From Cryptomeria japonica (lineage: Eukaryota > Streptophyta > Pinopsida > Cupressales > Cupressaceae): 64,000 nt of DNA. Shown here one piece after another: positions 30,809 through 43,600 of this stretch. The stretch spans positions 225,173,415-225,237,414 of the forward strand of contig NC_081410.1 in assembly GCF_030272615.1 (NCBI RefSeq), read 5' to 3'. Below the pieces are notes generated by a model. It ran no database searches. It was not told where the DNA came from and saw only the letters and a list, made by a program, of their open reading frames with translations. A program made the translations under genes and the position numbers. Positions within the stretch are counted from its first letter, which is position 1. Every line of letters starts with the position of its first letter.

Positions 30809-31626
30809 TTTCCATATTGTGAGGTTTCTTCTAAATATGTCTCTATCAGTAATTGATTCCTTAAATCAAAATACGAAAAAGAAATTGTGGAAAGAATTGT
30901 GTACAGATCTCAAAATTCCTCTGCTTGCATGGAAAAAGATGAGAAGGCATATATAGACTAGGAGGTTAGGCCTTTTATTCAATGAAGAATGCATATATAC
31001 TTCTATTCACCTCTGGAGCTCTTTGATCTTAGAATTACATGTTCATAATCACTCTCAAACCTCAAAGCAGACCTTCCAGACCCCTCTAATAATGTTCTAC
31101 TTCTGGAAAATTGAAAATTGCCATAAAGTGAGCTTTGAGAAGAATTTTCTGGCAGCCCTTACCTCCATTATCAAGAAACTGAAAATAACAGCCAATGTAA
31201 CATTGTCCATCCTCACCTTCAGGTGAAGACAGCATGTTTTCTGGAATGCCTTTCTTGCTTCTGACATATAAAGATGGGGAAGAATTAAAGGGGACCCAAT
31301 AGCTTCATCATTTGTTAAAAAATCTATATTTTTCATGTTATGTTGAAGCTTAAATTTATAAATGAAGTCTCTCCTCCAAAAGGCAAACGTATAAGTATCT
31401 TACAATAAAAATATCAGCCTAACTCATTGTCTCTTTTGTCTGTGAAACAAGCATGCTCTTATTGACTCTTTTTCCACTTCAATCTCTGAAAATCTTGTAA
31501 GCATTGGCATGGTAATTGCAAACTGCATATTTGAAGGATGCTTCTAAAGAATATACTGAGCTCAGACCATTCAACATGGAATTATCATTTCTTTTGTTTC
31601 TTAATTTTATCATGATTTTTTGTTAG

Positions 31627-34600
31627 TCTGTAGACTTCTCCATCGAGATTTGCTTCCTTTTGAGCATGGATATGTTGGTTGTTTGAAGCAGGCTGTTAAA
31701 GGTCGGAATCTCCAGTATTCTCACTTTATCTCTTTACCATTGGCTGTTCATCCAGCGCTTGTAGAAAAGCTTACTAACTTCCAAACCTCTATTCTTGCAT
31801 TAAGTGGCTATGGTGGGAAAGAGGTTATTGATTCTGAAAGTTCTTCAACTGCTGAATCATCTGAGGATGATGGCGAAGAAGTTTGTAAAGGTAACATGAA
31901 TGTTGAAGATAACAGTGAAGGTATATATGTTAGAAATTCCAAGTAAAATGAATTTTCTGAGAGTCCAAAATCATTCTTTTGCAGTTGAGACTAGTGCACA
32001 TCCAGCAGATAAAATTTCTGATGTAAAAGAAGCTGTTGCAGTCAAGTTCAATATTGAGGATGAAAATGCTGTTGTCAAGTCAGGATTGAAGGAAGTTTCC
32101 TCTGGAGGTGCCAAATCAAATTCACAAGCAAAGAAAAGTATGTAGTTTTCAAAAGAATTTGAATAAGACCTGTGTTGACATATCAGGAGTTCTATTTCAA
32201 GGCTTCTTTGTAATTTTTTCCTCCGTTTCCTCTCCTTTATACTTGCTTAGTTTTGCAAGCATCTTTCCTTATCTGCTGTTTTGTGACTTGACTCTTGCAG
32301 ATTTGGGGATTGACAAGTCAATTTTCATAAAGCCAGCAATGTTCCACTTGACAGTTCTTATGCTGAAGCTTTGGAATAAGGAACGAGTAGCTGTAGCAGC
32401 TGAAGTTTTGCAAGTAAAAATCTTTTGCTTATGTAGTTAACTTCTAAGGATTGTGTTTTTTATGTAAATCACTTTGGAAGTTTGAGTTCTCCTATTTGAT
32501 TCCCACAGAAAGTTTCTTCCCAATTGAAGGAGGCGTTAGAAGATTGTCCTGTTGCTGTGAGCTTGAAGGGTTTGGTAAGATCAGCATCATTTTAGAAATG
32601 ATAATTAGACTAAGAATTGAAAGTAAATTTATGCAACTGCTGCATAATCAGCTTCATTTATTTTCTGTTATAGTTTGACATGGTAATTATGGATTGAATA
32701 TCTTGTTTATATGGGTAACATGTTGATCTTATCAATATGATGTCTCTAACCAGATTATCTCCCTTTTTACAGTCATTTCAGGATCTGATCACGGGAACAA
32801 ATCATGCTATTTATGTTTACACAATTTGTAATTCTCTTCAATTTTAAGTTTCACAATGCAGTAATCTCTAAAATGAAAGGATCATTATATTAGTCTTCAC
32901 TATCATGTTTGATAGTTGGACAAATAAGAGGAACAGGAAATTGTTGAATTTCCTTGTTTCTTCCCCTAGCATATCAATTTTCTTGAAATTCATTGACGCT
33001 TTAAGAAAGATTAAAGATGGTTTTTTTTTTTGTATTTTAGAGTTATTCATGGTTGAGGTGGCTAAGGAATTTTCTTTTTGCAAGTAATTATACTAATAGA
33101 CAATACAAAAAATTATGTTTCTGCAGGTAAATTTCTCATGCAAAAGCACCCATTCATGTTCTAGACTCTTTGTTTTGCTCACTGCCTTGATCTTATGTTG
33201 AAGGATCTTGGAAAACTCTCATAGATCAATAGTCATGAAGTGTGCTAAAATATTTGCAAATATTTATACAACCGTGCTCGGGTTCTCAACTCAATAAAAC
33301 AATACACAAATGAGGAGTTGACTCATTTTGAGATAGCTCTCTTTGCAATGAGTTTTTGACATTGCAATCTTTGCTTCATCAAAGGCTATTTAGAGGCACA
33401 TACTTGTTAGTGACAAGTGATCTCAATTTTTATATGCTAAGACCATTGTTGCAGTTGACGTGATTTATTGTGTGTCAAGTAAATGGAATTTCTGGCTGTG
33501 TCAAAGAAGGTCATTATAATACCACTTTTCTCCAAGAGTTGTTTAAGCCATAGCAGCGGATTTAATATAATAAATAATAGAGTTAAGATTATTTAAAAAT
33601 ATATAATGATATCAAAATGGATCGAAATAAATAATACATACTACCACATGTGATAATTTGACAAGACTTCTAAATTAAATAATTTACACTGTAAATGGAA
33701 TAACAGATCCCCATAATTTAATCAAACTAACCCCAAAATAATATATATAATATTCTCCATGTTGTGTAACATCAATGGTTTCCAATATTTATCCATATCA
33801 AAGATTCTGGTATCTTGGCTCCCATAGCTATGGCACATTCTGAGAGGAGTTTAACAACAGAGAGGAGCAACAACTTTCATGTATGATCATAGACAATCTC
33901 ACAAACAGTTTGCATACATGGAATAATGCAGATACAGTTTAACAAACACTTGGCATACAAGTGCTGAAGCAAATATTCAAATTTAGAATGCTTAAATCAG
34001 TAGTTTTCTAGAATCTTAGCCAATAGAGAGGATGCTGGTATAGAATAGTGTTCAATAGGTATTAGGAATTGGAGCAACGTTGGTTAACCTTCATACAATA
34101 ACAGCTGTAGCTGTTTTCACTCAGATCAGCAAAAATATTGGACTGTTCTAGCAAACTGTAATGTCCCCACTCAAGACCTAAAGGACAACCAAAGTCAACA
34201 TACGATTAAATAAGTTTTAATTAAAGATTTAAACTTATTCATGAAGCTAGGCAATATAAAATAAAATATTAAATAGTTATTTTCTAAATAATCAAAAGTA
34301 ACAGACGTGAATATCAAAAACAGAGACGCTGCTACGGGTGGAATAAGTTTTCCAATATGGTCGATGACTCACCCATATTTTATCCCTGGTGCTAATATGT
34401 TAGGAGAAGGAATACCGTAAATAACAATCACAAGAATAATCAATATGCTTGGTGGCCTGACCATGGAATTGTGTTCAGACTCTGCATTGATATATCAGTG
34501 TTTGTAATAACTGAGATCATCATCCTTTAACTATATCATTTAATCGATGATTAAAGAGGATGAAGTCAGTGATTATCTTCATATCGACAATCAGCATAAA

Positions 34601-37600
34601 TTCCTAAATATTATTAAGCGGAGGTTAATGTTACATATGGAGAGTCAATTGAACAACATCGAATAAGGCATGGAAAGATATCGATTACGTGTTAGTAGAA
34701 GTCAATAGTAAGATAAGGCTAAATAATATCGATGATGATTAGATTAATATCCAGACCAATGTAAACAAAATAATTAATGATGTCGACTACAATATTGGTT
34801 TAGATAAGCATGCCAAGCTATCAATTATAAACTAATTGATACCATTATAAAGAGGCATGATAAAAATTAGGGTCAGCGATCATAACAAGCAGATGTTGAT
34901 GATGTATGAAGGTAGCGATCAGTAAAATCAAATCAATAATAATAATTATCATTAAAGGATGCGATTAGCTTAAGAAACTAAGGCGATGCTGAATAGTCAT
35001 GTCTCTTGCCACATAACTCACCATTCTAACGCACAAGTATAAGAAGGCATTTTCACTTCTGTCACAGGGCATATATATCACTTACAAAAAAATTCTATCT
35101 CCCTATCAGATTATCTTATTTAGTTGGAGGAAGTCGAAGGGAGCATTACAATCGTTTTATATATATGTCCGATTGCTAAGGCAGCCTAATACAGGTGGAG
35201 ATTCATCCATTCTACAAGACAGTTGTTGCATGCTTAGGAGAAATAATCTACAGAAGCAGCGCTCTCCATCATTGCAGGTATACAGAGACTGAAATTAGAT
35301 ACAGCATATCGGATATAACAAGAATATTAGGATCGATCGGGCAGCTATTGGGTAAGGGTTAGTTCCCATATGACCATCATATAATCATATAGAATCATTT
35401 GAGACAGTGATTTCTTGAATTCCAGACAATCATAATATCAGACCCTCTGCGACAGAGAATTCAGATAAGTTATTAATATCGCCACTTCTATTAAAATGTG
35501 CATATGTGTTCAAGTATCAAATATTACTAAAAAAATTATCTCTTTAAGCAAACTGAAAGGAATTTCCCAGTATTTGCAAGCTCTAATATTGCATAATCAA
35601 AGAATTCCAGTAAGGGGACATTTCACAAACTTATAGCTTCCTTAATCCCTCCAAACATGGCAGCATACCCAATAACCATCAGCAATCACATTGTGCTGTG
35701 GCAACCGGCATTAGAATGGTCAAAATCCCCCGAAAAGCAGTCAACTCCCTCCAAAGTTCCCATGCCCACTTCCATATTGGATGATCAACAAGGGATAATT
35801 GTTGTCGGGAAATATGTATATCTTATGTTTTGGTAGTAATGTCATTTGTTAGTAGTTAGTTAGCCGACGGGTAGGTAGTTGGAGTCGCGACGATTGTGTC
35901 ACACCCCTTCGGCTGTTATATATCGTACTACCTGCGGGTATTGAAGGGTGTTAATTGACGGCAGATAATACTATGAACATTGTATACACTTTGAGTTATT
36001 AATGGAAAGCTTATTCTTGCATTCATGTTGCACTGTTTATTTCTGTATTACTTCTGTACTCTACCTGTTTACCTAGTGAGGCAAACATTTGGTGCCGTTG
36101 CCTAGACATACTCGGGAACGGAAGACGCGGATGGCGCACGGACACGATGGGCCTACCTGTCGGTGAGATAAACCCAGAGGCCGACGACGCGCAAACAGAG
36201 CTCTACACAGGAGAAGACACTGCAACGAGGGAATTTTCAGTTCTGCTCCAGGTAGCCATCGAGACCTACGTCTGACGAGAGGCGACGGAGGCTGAAAGCC
36301 CACCAAGTGCCGTGTGGACAGCGTTGGAGGTTAGCTCGACAGTAAATCGATTGATGAACCATCTTCCCCGGTTGCTTGCACAGGCATCGTTGGCACAACA
36401 AGCTTGCCTGGAGAAGATTGCCCAGGAAGAGCGACGCCAATAGATCCTTCAACAGTACGAAGATAGCAGCCGACGGGAAGCGGAACGGGATGGCGCCAGG
36501 CCAGGAAGGAATTGAACCTTGAACCTTATATATTCAAATAAAAGTGTCATTGACACAAGTTGTATCTGACGAAATGAATTAATAAAGATGTCTTTTGGTT
36601 TATGTATTGTGAATTATGGAAATGTACGGCAATTAATGCCCAACCTATTGAATAAAGATAGAAATAAAAAAGCAGAAACGGACGAGTGGGAGGCCGCGTA
36701 GAGGGCCTTGATTTTGGAGCAGCAAGTAGAACGTAGACGGAGGCTGAGGCAACTTGCCGAAGGACAACCTGCCGAAGGGTGGCCCGAGGGGAACCAAGGA
36801 GGTGTCACAGAGGGTGCAAAAGCCGACGGAAATTTCTACACGTCGCCAGAACACTGTAGGGTGCGGAGCCATGAAGAGTTTCTGGAGGAAACAAGGTTAC
36901 GACGGAATCTAGTTGAGGAGACTCGGGATCAGTTTAGAAACTTATCCCTTACACCACGAAGTGAGGATCACCAAAGGGAGCCAGGAGTGGGCGCGAGTGA
37001 GAACGAAGGGGAGGACAACCGTACGGCTGTAGGTGCTACACACGGCAGGCAAAACACTGTACCCCCAGTCATCCACGCAGGACACACCACCGGCGTCGGA
37101 GGGAGCGGCGTAGGGGCTCAGACACAGCCACAACCACCTCAGGGGAGACGACCCCCATCAATGGCGAGCAAACAGAAACTACCAAAGTTCAATGGCGAGG
37201 GGAAGGAAGATCTCGTTTGCCATTGTCGAACGTGCGAAACCATATGGTCAGCAAATGGTGTTACCGATCAAGACGAATGGGTAACACAATTCCCAACAAC
37301 CTTGAGGGGAGTGGCCATAGACTGGTACTCAGATATGGATAAGGCCAAAATCGGCACATGGCCCGACCTGAAGGAGTAGTTTGGGATAGAGTTCTGCCTC
37401 CTGAGAGATGACAATGAAATAGTCACTGAAATCTATGGAACAAAGCAGAACAAGAACGAGACTGTCCAAGCCTATAGTCGGCGGTTGAAGGAACTATTGG
37501 GGAAAATGGAGAGTCAACCAGCGGATGGGTTGAAAAAGAGATGGTTCGTGGAGGGACTGAAACACTCCCTTCGAAAGAAGATGAAAATTGTTCCACTGAC

Positions 37601-40600
37601 ATCGTATGAAGACACATACAATAGAGCGATGGATCTCGAGAGCGAGACCAAGACATCAAAGAAAAAAAAGAAGGATAGCTCGTCCGAGGAGGATGACTCT
37701 TCACAGGAAAGCAACAGCGATGGCGAGGCTGGCAAGCGGCTGCAAGCGCTCCAGAAAGACATGGAGCGAATGAGGAGGGAGTTCAAAACAATGAGAAGCA
37801 CCGGTCGGACTGAAGGGGACATATGGTGCACTGAGTGCAAAGAGGAGGGGCATACAAAGGGTACTTGCCCGAAGAAAGCATTTCGCGAGATTTGCCAAGT
37901 GATGGGACACTCCACCAAGGACTGCCCATACAACATGAAAACCTGAAGTACGCAAATGAACCAGGTGCTGTTCACGGAGCAGGCCACGACATCCGCACCA
38001 ACGGGTACAGGCCAACAAACTAACACAACGTCATCATCTGGAGGATACCGAGATAACAGACGCGGCGGCGGAAGAAATAACAACAATAACAATAACAGAA
38101 ACCGAATCCAGTATGACGCCAAGGGCCGGCCAATGATCCAGTGTAGGGCCTGCAATCAGTGGGGACACTTCGCCTGCGATTGCGCAAAGGAAGCCACCCC
38201 TCAGCACCTTTGCCGATGGTGCGGGCCAGGCGACCATGAGGACGTAAATTGCCCGAAACCTGGTGTAAACCTCCTAAACATAGAACCCACGAAAGCAGAA
38301 GTGTTGGCAATCACAAGGGCGCAGGCCAAAAAGGGTGCATACCCAAATCCCCACACGGAGATTGAGAGAGTGCAGGAAGCAAGAGACGAGATCACAAAGG
38401 AAATGGCCGCACAAGGACATAACAGCCACTAGACCTCAAATCCGCCACGAACGAGGGGAGAAGAGGAAATCTTATGGCAAGTATTGCAGATGGAGGTACC
38501 CGTGAGAATACAAGATCTCCTGGAGACCATGCCACAGTTAAAAACGGCTATCTTAAACTTTGTACCCTCACAGGTGAAAATGAGGGAGATCGTGAGCCCC
38601 ACAGCCGACCCTGTGTTAAGGGAGGTCCTAAGCCCCATGGTAGACCCCATGTTGTTGGTAGTCAACAGCGGACGCCAACCGGCGATGGTAGAAATGGGCA
38701 TACTGGGGACTACCTTGACAGACACTATTGTGGACGGAGGGTCAGGAGTAAATGTGCTCCCAAAAGCCACATGGAAAAAACTGGGAAAGCCTACGTTGTG
38801 GCCCCCCAGGTTCAACCTACTAGGGGTAGATCAACATGGGATTAAACCCCTTGGTACCCTCATGGGCCAGCAAGTGATGATTGGTATGCAGCCATTCGTG
38901 CTGGATTTTGAAGTAATTCCCCTGAAGCAGAAAGGGTATGACGCCATTCTCGGGCGTGGGTGGCTCATTGCAGCAAAAGCAAACCATAACTGGAAGCGGA
39001 ATACTCTTTCCTTGGAAAAGGTGGGGAGGAAGTATGTGATCGATCTCCGTACACAGATGGTGAGTGAGGAGTTGGCATCCTCCTCTGACTCGGAATCTGA
39101 GGGAGACCAGTTGGGGGAGGGCGGAGACGGATGCCGCATGGAGCCTAGTGACGAAGGGGTGTTAGAACTGGAGGCATGCTCAGGGGACGACGGGGACTCC
39201 TTGAATGGTCTCTTCCATTGGCAAATGGGAGACTATGAAATATTTACACCCTCGTGCAATGTATTGAGCATCGAGGAAGAACCAGATATATTTCCCCCAG
39301 AATATGGCGAGTACAAGGAAGGGGAGGCCTCGGTGAACGAGACACCGACACACCAATTCCCGAAGGGGGAGCCCATTAAATACCAGGAAGCCAATTTAAA
39401 GGAGACAAACCTCGGGGCGATGAGTGACCCCAAGATCATCCTTGTCGGAGATGACTGGAACCCAGTGCTGAAGGCTACAGCCTTCAAAATTTTCCTTGAT
39501 TGCAAGGATGTCTTTGCATGGATGTACAAGGACCTGAAGGGTGTGCCCCCAGAGTTGTGTACACCGAATAACATTGGTACTAGGAGCCCAGCTGGTAAGG
39601 AAGCGGCCTTACCGTATGAGCAAGAATTATGCTGCACGGGTGAACGACGAAATTGAGCGGATGTTGGAAGCAGGCATAATCTTCAAAGTGCAGAAAAGCG
39701 AATGGGTGTCTCCCATTGTGATTTCCCTCAAGAAAGAGGCCAACCAGATCCAGATCTGTGTAGACTTTTGGTATCTGAACGCTATTAAAGACCCGTTTCC
39801 CATACCCTTCACCGACAACATCTTGGAGGAAGTAGCTGGACATGAAATCTATTCCTTCATGGATGGGTTCTCTGGGTACAACCAGATATCCATCGCGGAG
39901 GAAGATAAGTTGAAAACAACCTTTGTGGTGGAGGACGGTGTGTATGCATACAACCGAATGCCCTTCGGTCTATGCAATGCACCTGCCACCTTTCAACGCA
40001 TCATCTTGCACATCTTCGACAAGATGTCGGTGGGGAACTTCAAAGCCTTCCTGGACGACTGGTCTATTTATAGCGGACAGAACATCCACCTAAGAACCCT
40101 CGGGGAGTGCCTAGAGAGATGTCGGAGGGCACAATTGGCCCTCGATCCGAAGAAATGTAGATTCATGGTACCACAGGGAAGATTGCTTGGACACATTGTG
40201 TGTAAAGAAGGATTGAAAACGGACCCGGACAAGATTTGGGTAATAGTAGAAATGGAACCTCCTACGGACGTCACGGGGATAAAGTCCTTCCTTGGTCATG
40301 TGGGGTACTACAGGAGGTTCATCAAGAATTTCATTGAGGTGTCCCACCCATTGTATAGGTTGACACGGAAAGGGGAACCATACATTTGGACAGAGCCACA
40401 GAGAAAGGCCTTTGAAGAGCTGAAGACAAGGTTGATGGGAGCACCCATACTGGCATACCCGAATTGGGATAAGGAATTCCATGTTCACGTGGATGCTTCA
40501 AACTACGCCATCGGGGCTACACTAGCCCAGGTAGGAGGACACGGGTTGGACCATCCTGTTTATTTTGCTAGCAGGTTGCTCTCGAAGGCTGAAAAGAACT

Positions 40601-43600
40601 ACAGTACCACAAAACGCGAAGCCCTCGGCATGGTCTATGCCGTACAGAAATTTCGTCATTACCTACTGGCTATACCATTCACATTTTACGTAGACCATCA
40701 GGCACTCATGTACTTGGTAAACAAGCCTATTATCCAGGGGAGGATAAGCCGTTGGCTATTGCTACTACAGGAGTTCACATTTTCAATTGTGGTAAGACTA
40801 GGGCGAAGTCATGTCATAGCTGATCAACTGTCCCGGATTAAGTCGGGGGAACCTCCAGAGGGAGTAAATGATGATTTTCTAGATGCACACTTGTTCCAAA
40901 TAGCCGTACTTCCTTCGTGGTACAAGAAGATTGGAGAGTACCTGTCAACGTCCCGATTTCCGGAGGGTATGCCTCCAGGGGAATGGAGAAAGCTTGTATT
41001 AAGGAGTAGGACTTTTTCGCTCATCAACGTTTTACTCTACAAAATGGGGCCAGACTAGGTATTAAGGCGTTGTGTCATGGAGGAAGAAGTCCCGAGCGTA
41101 TTAAGGGAGGCACACGAAGGACCCGCAGGTGGACATATGGGCCCAGACACTACAGCTCGCAAGGTGCTTCTGGCAGGACTATGGTGGCCAACCGTACATC
41201 ACGACGCTAGGGAGTGGGTCGTGGGGTGCGACACTTGCCAACGGGCGGGCAAACCTCTGAAGCGGGACTTCATGCCCCTCAACCCGTCGCACGCACAGGA
41301 ACTCTTCGAACGATGGGGACTCGACTTTGTAGGGCCTCTCAAGGCTAGCCGCACACGACGGTACCGGTACATTATGGTTGCGACAGAATGCTTGACTAAG
41401 TGGGTGGAGGCGAGGGCTCTCCCGGATAACTCTGCAGTAAGCACGGCTAAATTTATCTATGAACAAATCATTACGCGATACGGTATACCTATTCAGTTGA
41501 CCAGTGACCGAGGGGGCCACTTCGTGAACCATGTCATACGATTGTTGACCTCAGAGTTCAAGATTTTTCACTCATTATCAAGCCCATACTACCCACGTGC
41601 CAATGGCCAGGTCGAGGCCACAAACAAAATATTGGTATCTGTAATTTACAAGTCCTGCGGAGTAGAAAAAGAAGATTGGGAGGAGAAGTTAGCCTCTGTA
41701 CTATGGGCCTACAAAACGACCTACAAGGTGACCACGGGTCAAACTCCGTTCCAACTCATGTATGGGCAATGGTGCTAGCAGAATTCATGGTGCCAAGCCT
41801 TCGCATTGCGGTAGAGAACAAACTCGGGGATATGGAGAGCCTGAGAGAGAGATTGTATGCCTTAAGCAAGTTGGATGAAAAAAGAATGATGGCACAATGG
41901 GCCACAGAGGCAGCCCAACAAAGACGGAAGGTTTGGCACAACAAGCATCTTCGACGAATGAAGTTTACTCCTGGGCAATTAGTGTTGAAATTCAACAGGA
42001 AGAACGAAATCAAACCAGGAAAATTTAAAGTGCGATGGCTAGGGCCCTTCAAGGTACGCTAGGTCAATGCCAACGGGGCGATCAAGTTGTGGATGCTGGA
42101 CGGGAAGGAGATACCAGACGCCGTCAATGGGTCAAAATTAAAGGTTTATCACAAACGGAGGGAACCTGGACCCTCCAGTCAGGATGTTTGACAGTCTATT
42201 AGAAAAGAAAAAAACAAAAACCGTACGGTCTGTACGACAACCGTTCAAAAAAAAAAAAAAAACCAACAGGGCCACCATGCGGTGATCACGCTGGTGGTGG
42301 ACCACCGTGCGGTTGTGACACCGGCGGTGGGACCACCGACGGTGGAGCCACCGTGCGGTGGTAACACCGACGGTGTGCCCACCAGCGATGAAGCCACCGT
42401 AGGGTGGGACCACCGGTGGTGGATACCATCGTGCGGTGGACACCTGCACTTAAAAGCCCCGCAACCAAAAACAAAACGCAAAACAGAAGTAAAAACCCCG
42501 CACCACACAGCCACGCACGAAGAAAGACACGCAGCCCACGCCAAACACAACACGGACGAAGAGAAAAAAAGGAGAGACGCGCACAGCAACACAGCCGCAC
42601 ACACAACAGTCCCGTACAGCAACGTAGCCATACACAACTGAAGGAGGTGGTTACGAAGGTGTCCAACGACCGTACGACTTTTAACCAGAAATCAGTTATA
42701 CTAGAAATTCATGGAGTTAGCGGGGAAACGAAGCTGGAAAAAACTGTTGCAGGCTTCCTCCAGTAGCAGCCAAATGGATAGCAATACCAGGGTCTTATCG
42801 TCAGGCATACGTGTTGCGGGCAGCACCATGGATGCCAGCGCCCGACAGAAGCAAAAGCAGAAAGCACCACAAGCTGCCATAGGTGGGAAAAATACATTAA
42901 CACCTCAGAATATCACCTTTGAAGGCCTGAATGGGTCGGAATGCCGGAAATGGTGGTAGGACACTCCCGACAATGATCTGGTGAAGCAAAACCTCCGTAA
43001 GGCAGAAGTGGAGTGGGCTATTTGAATGCTCGTGTTTCCTATCCGCGAGTATGAGGGTGCCCTACGGTTCATGGTGGACACCTTCGACAAACACACACGC
43101 ACCAGTACTTTTGAATACCTCGGGAGGGATGTTACCATATCCTTCAAAGCGGTGGACTTCACGAGAGTATTCGGCATTCCAGGCAGACAGGGCAGGAAAA
43201 TAGAGTTGAAGGCTAAAAAGATGAAGCGGGAAGAGGAGGAGCAGTGGATTAAATTAATCTCCATGAACTTGACGGCAGCAGAGCTGGACAGCGTGGCTAA
43301 TGCCACGAAGGGTCGAGGGATCTGTAAGACCTTTGTTGCAGAGGGCCACTGGCGGTGCATTATGGATGTCATTAAGAGCAGATTGACAGGATCGGGTAGG
43401 GCGTCGGACATCGCCCTCCCTCAAATTATGCTCATGAACGGGTTGATGAATGGCATTGTGTATGATTGGGCCGCGTTACTAGCAGAGCGCATGTATGAGT
43501 TCTTGACGATGTAGCGTCGCACATTCTATATGCCCCACTATGCTATAGGGTTGTTCCTGGAGGCCACGCGGGAAGCAGTGTCGGAGGCAGAGTTGGAGGT

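Noticed and set aside
36073-36872. Minus-strand frames opposite the gag of element C
   Set aside because: Antisense shadows; the plus strand carries a recognisable gag in one phase.
42138-42766. Several frames on both strands between pol and ORF3 of element C
   Set aside because: They arise from the CCACCG/CGGTGG cluster and show no conserved motif; several overlap each other antisense.
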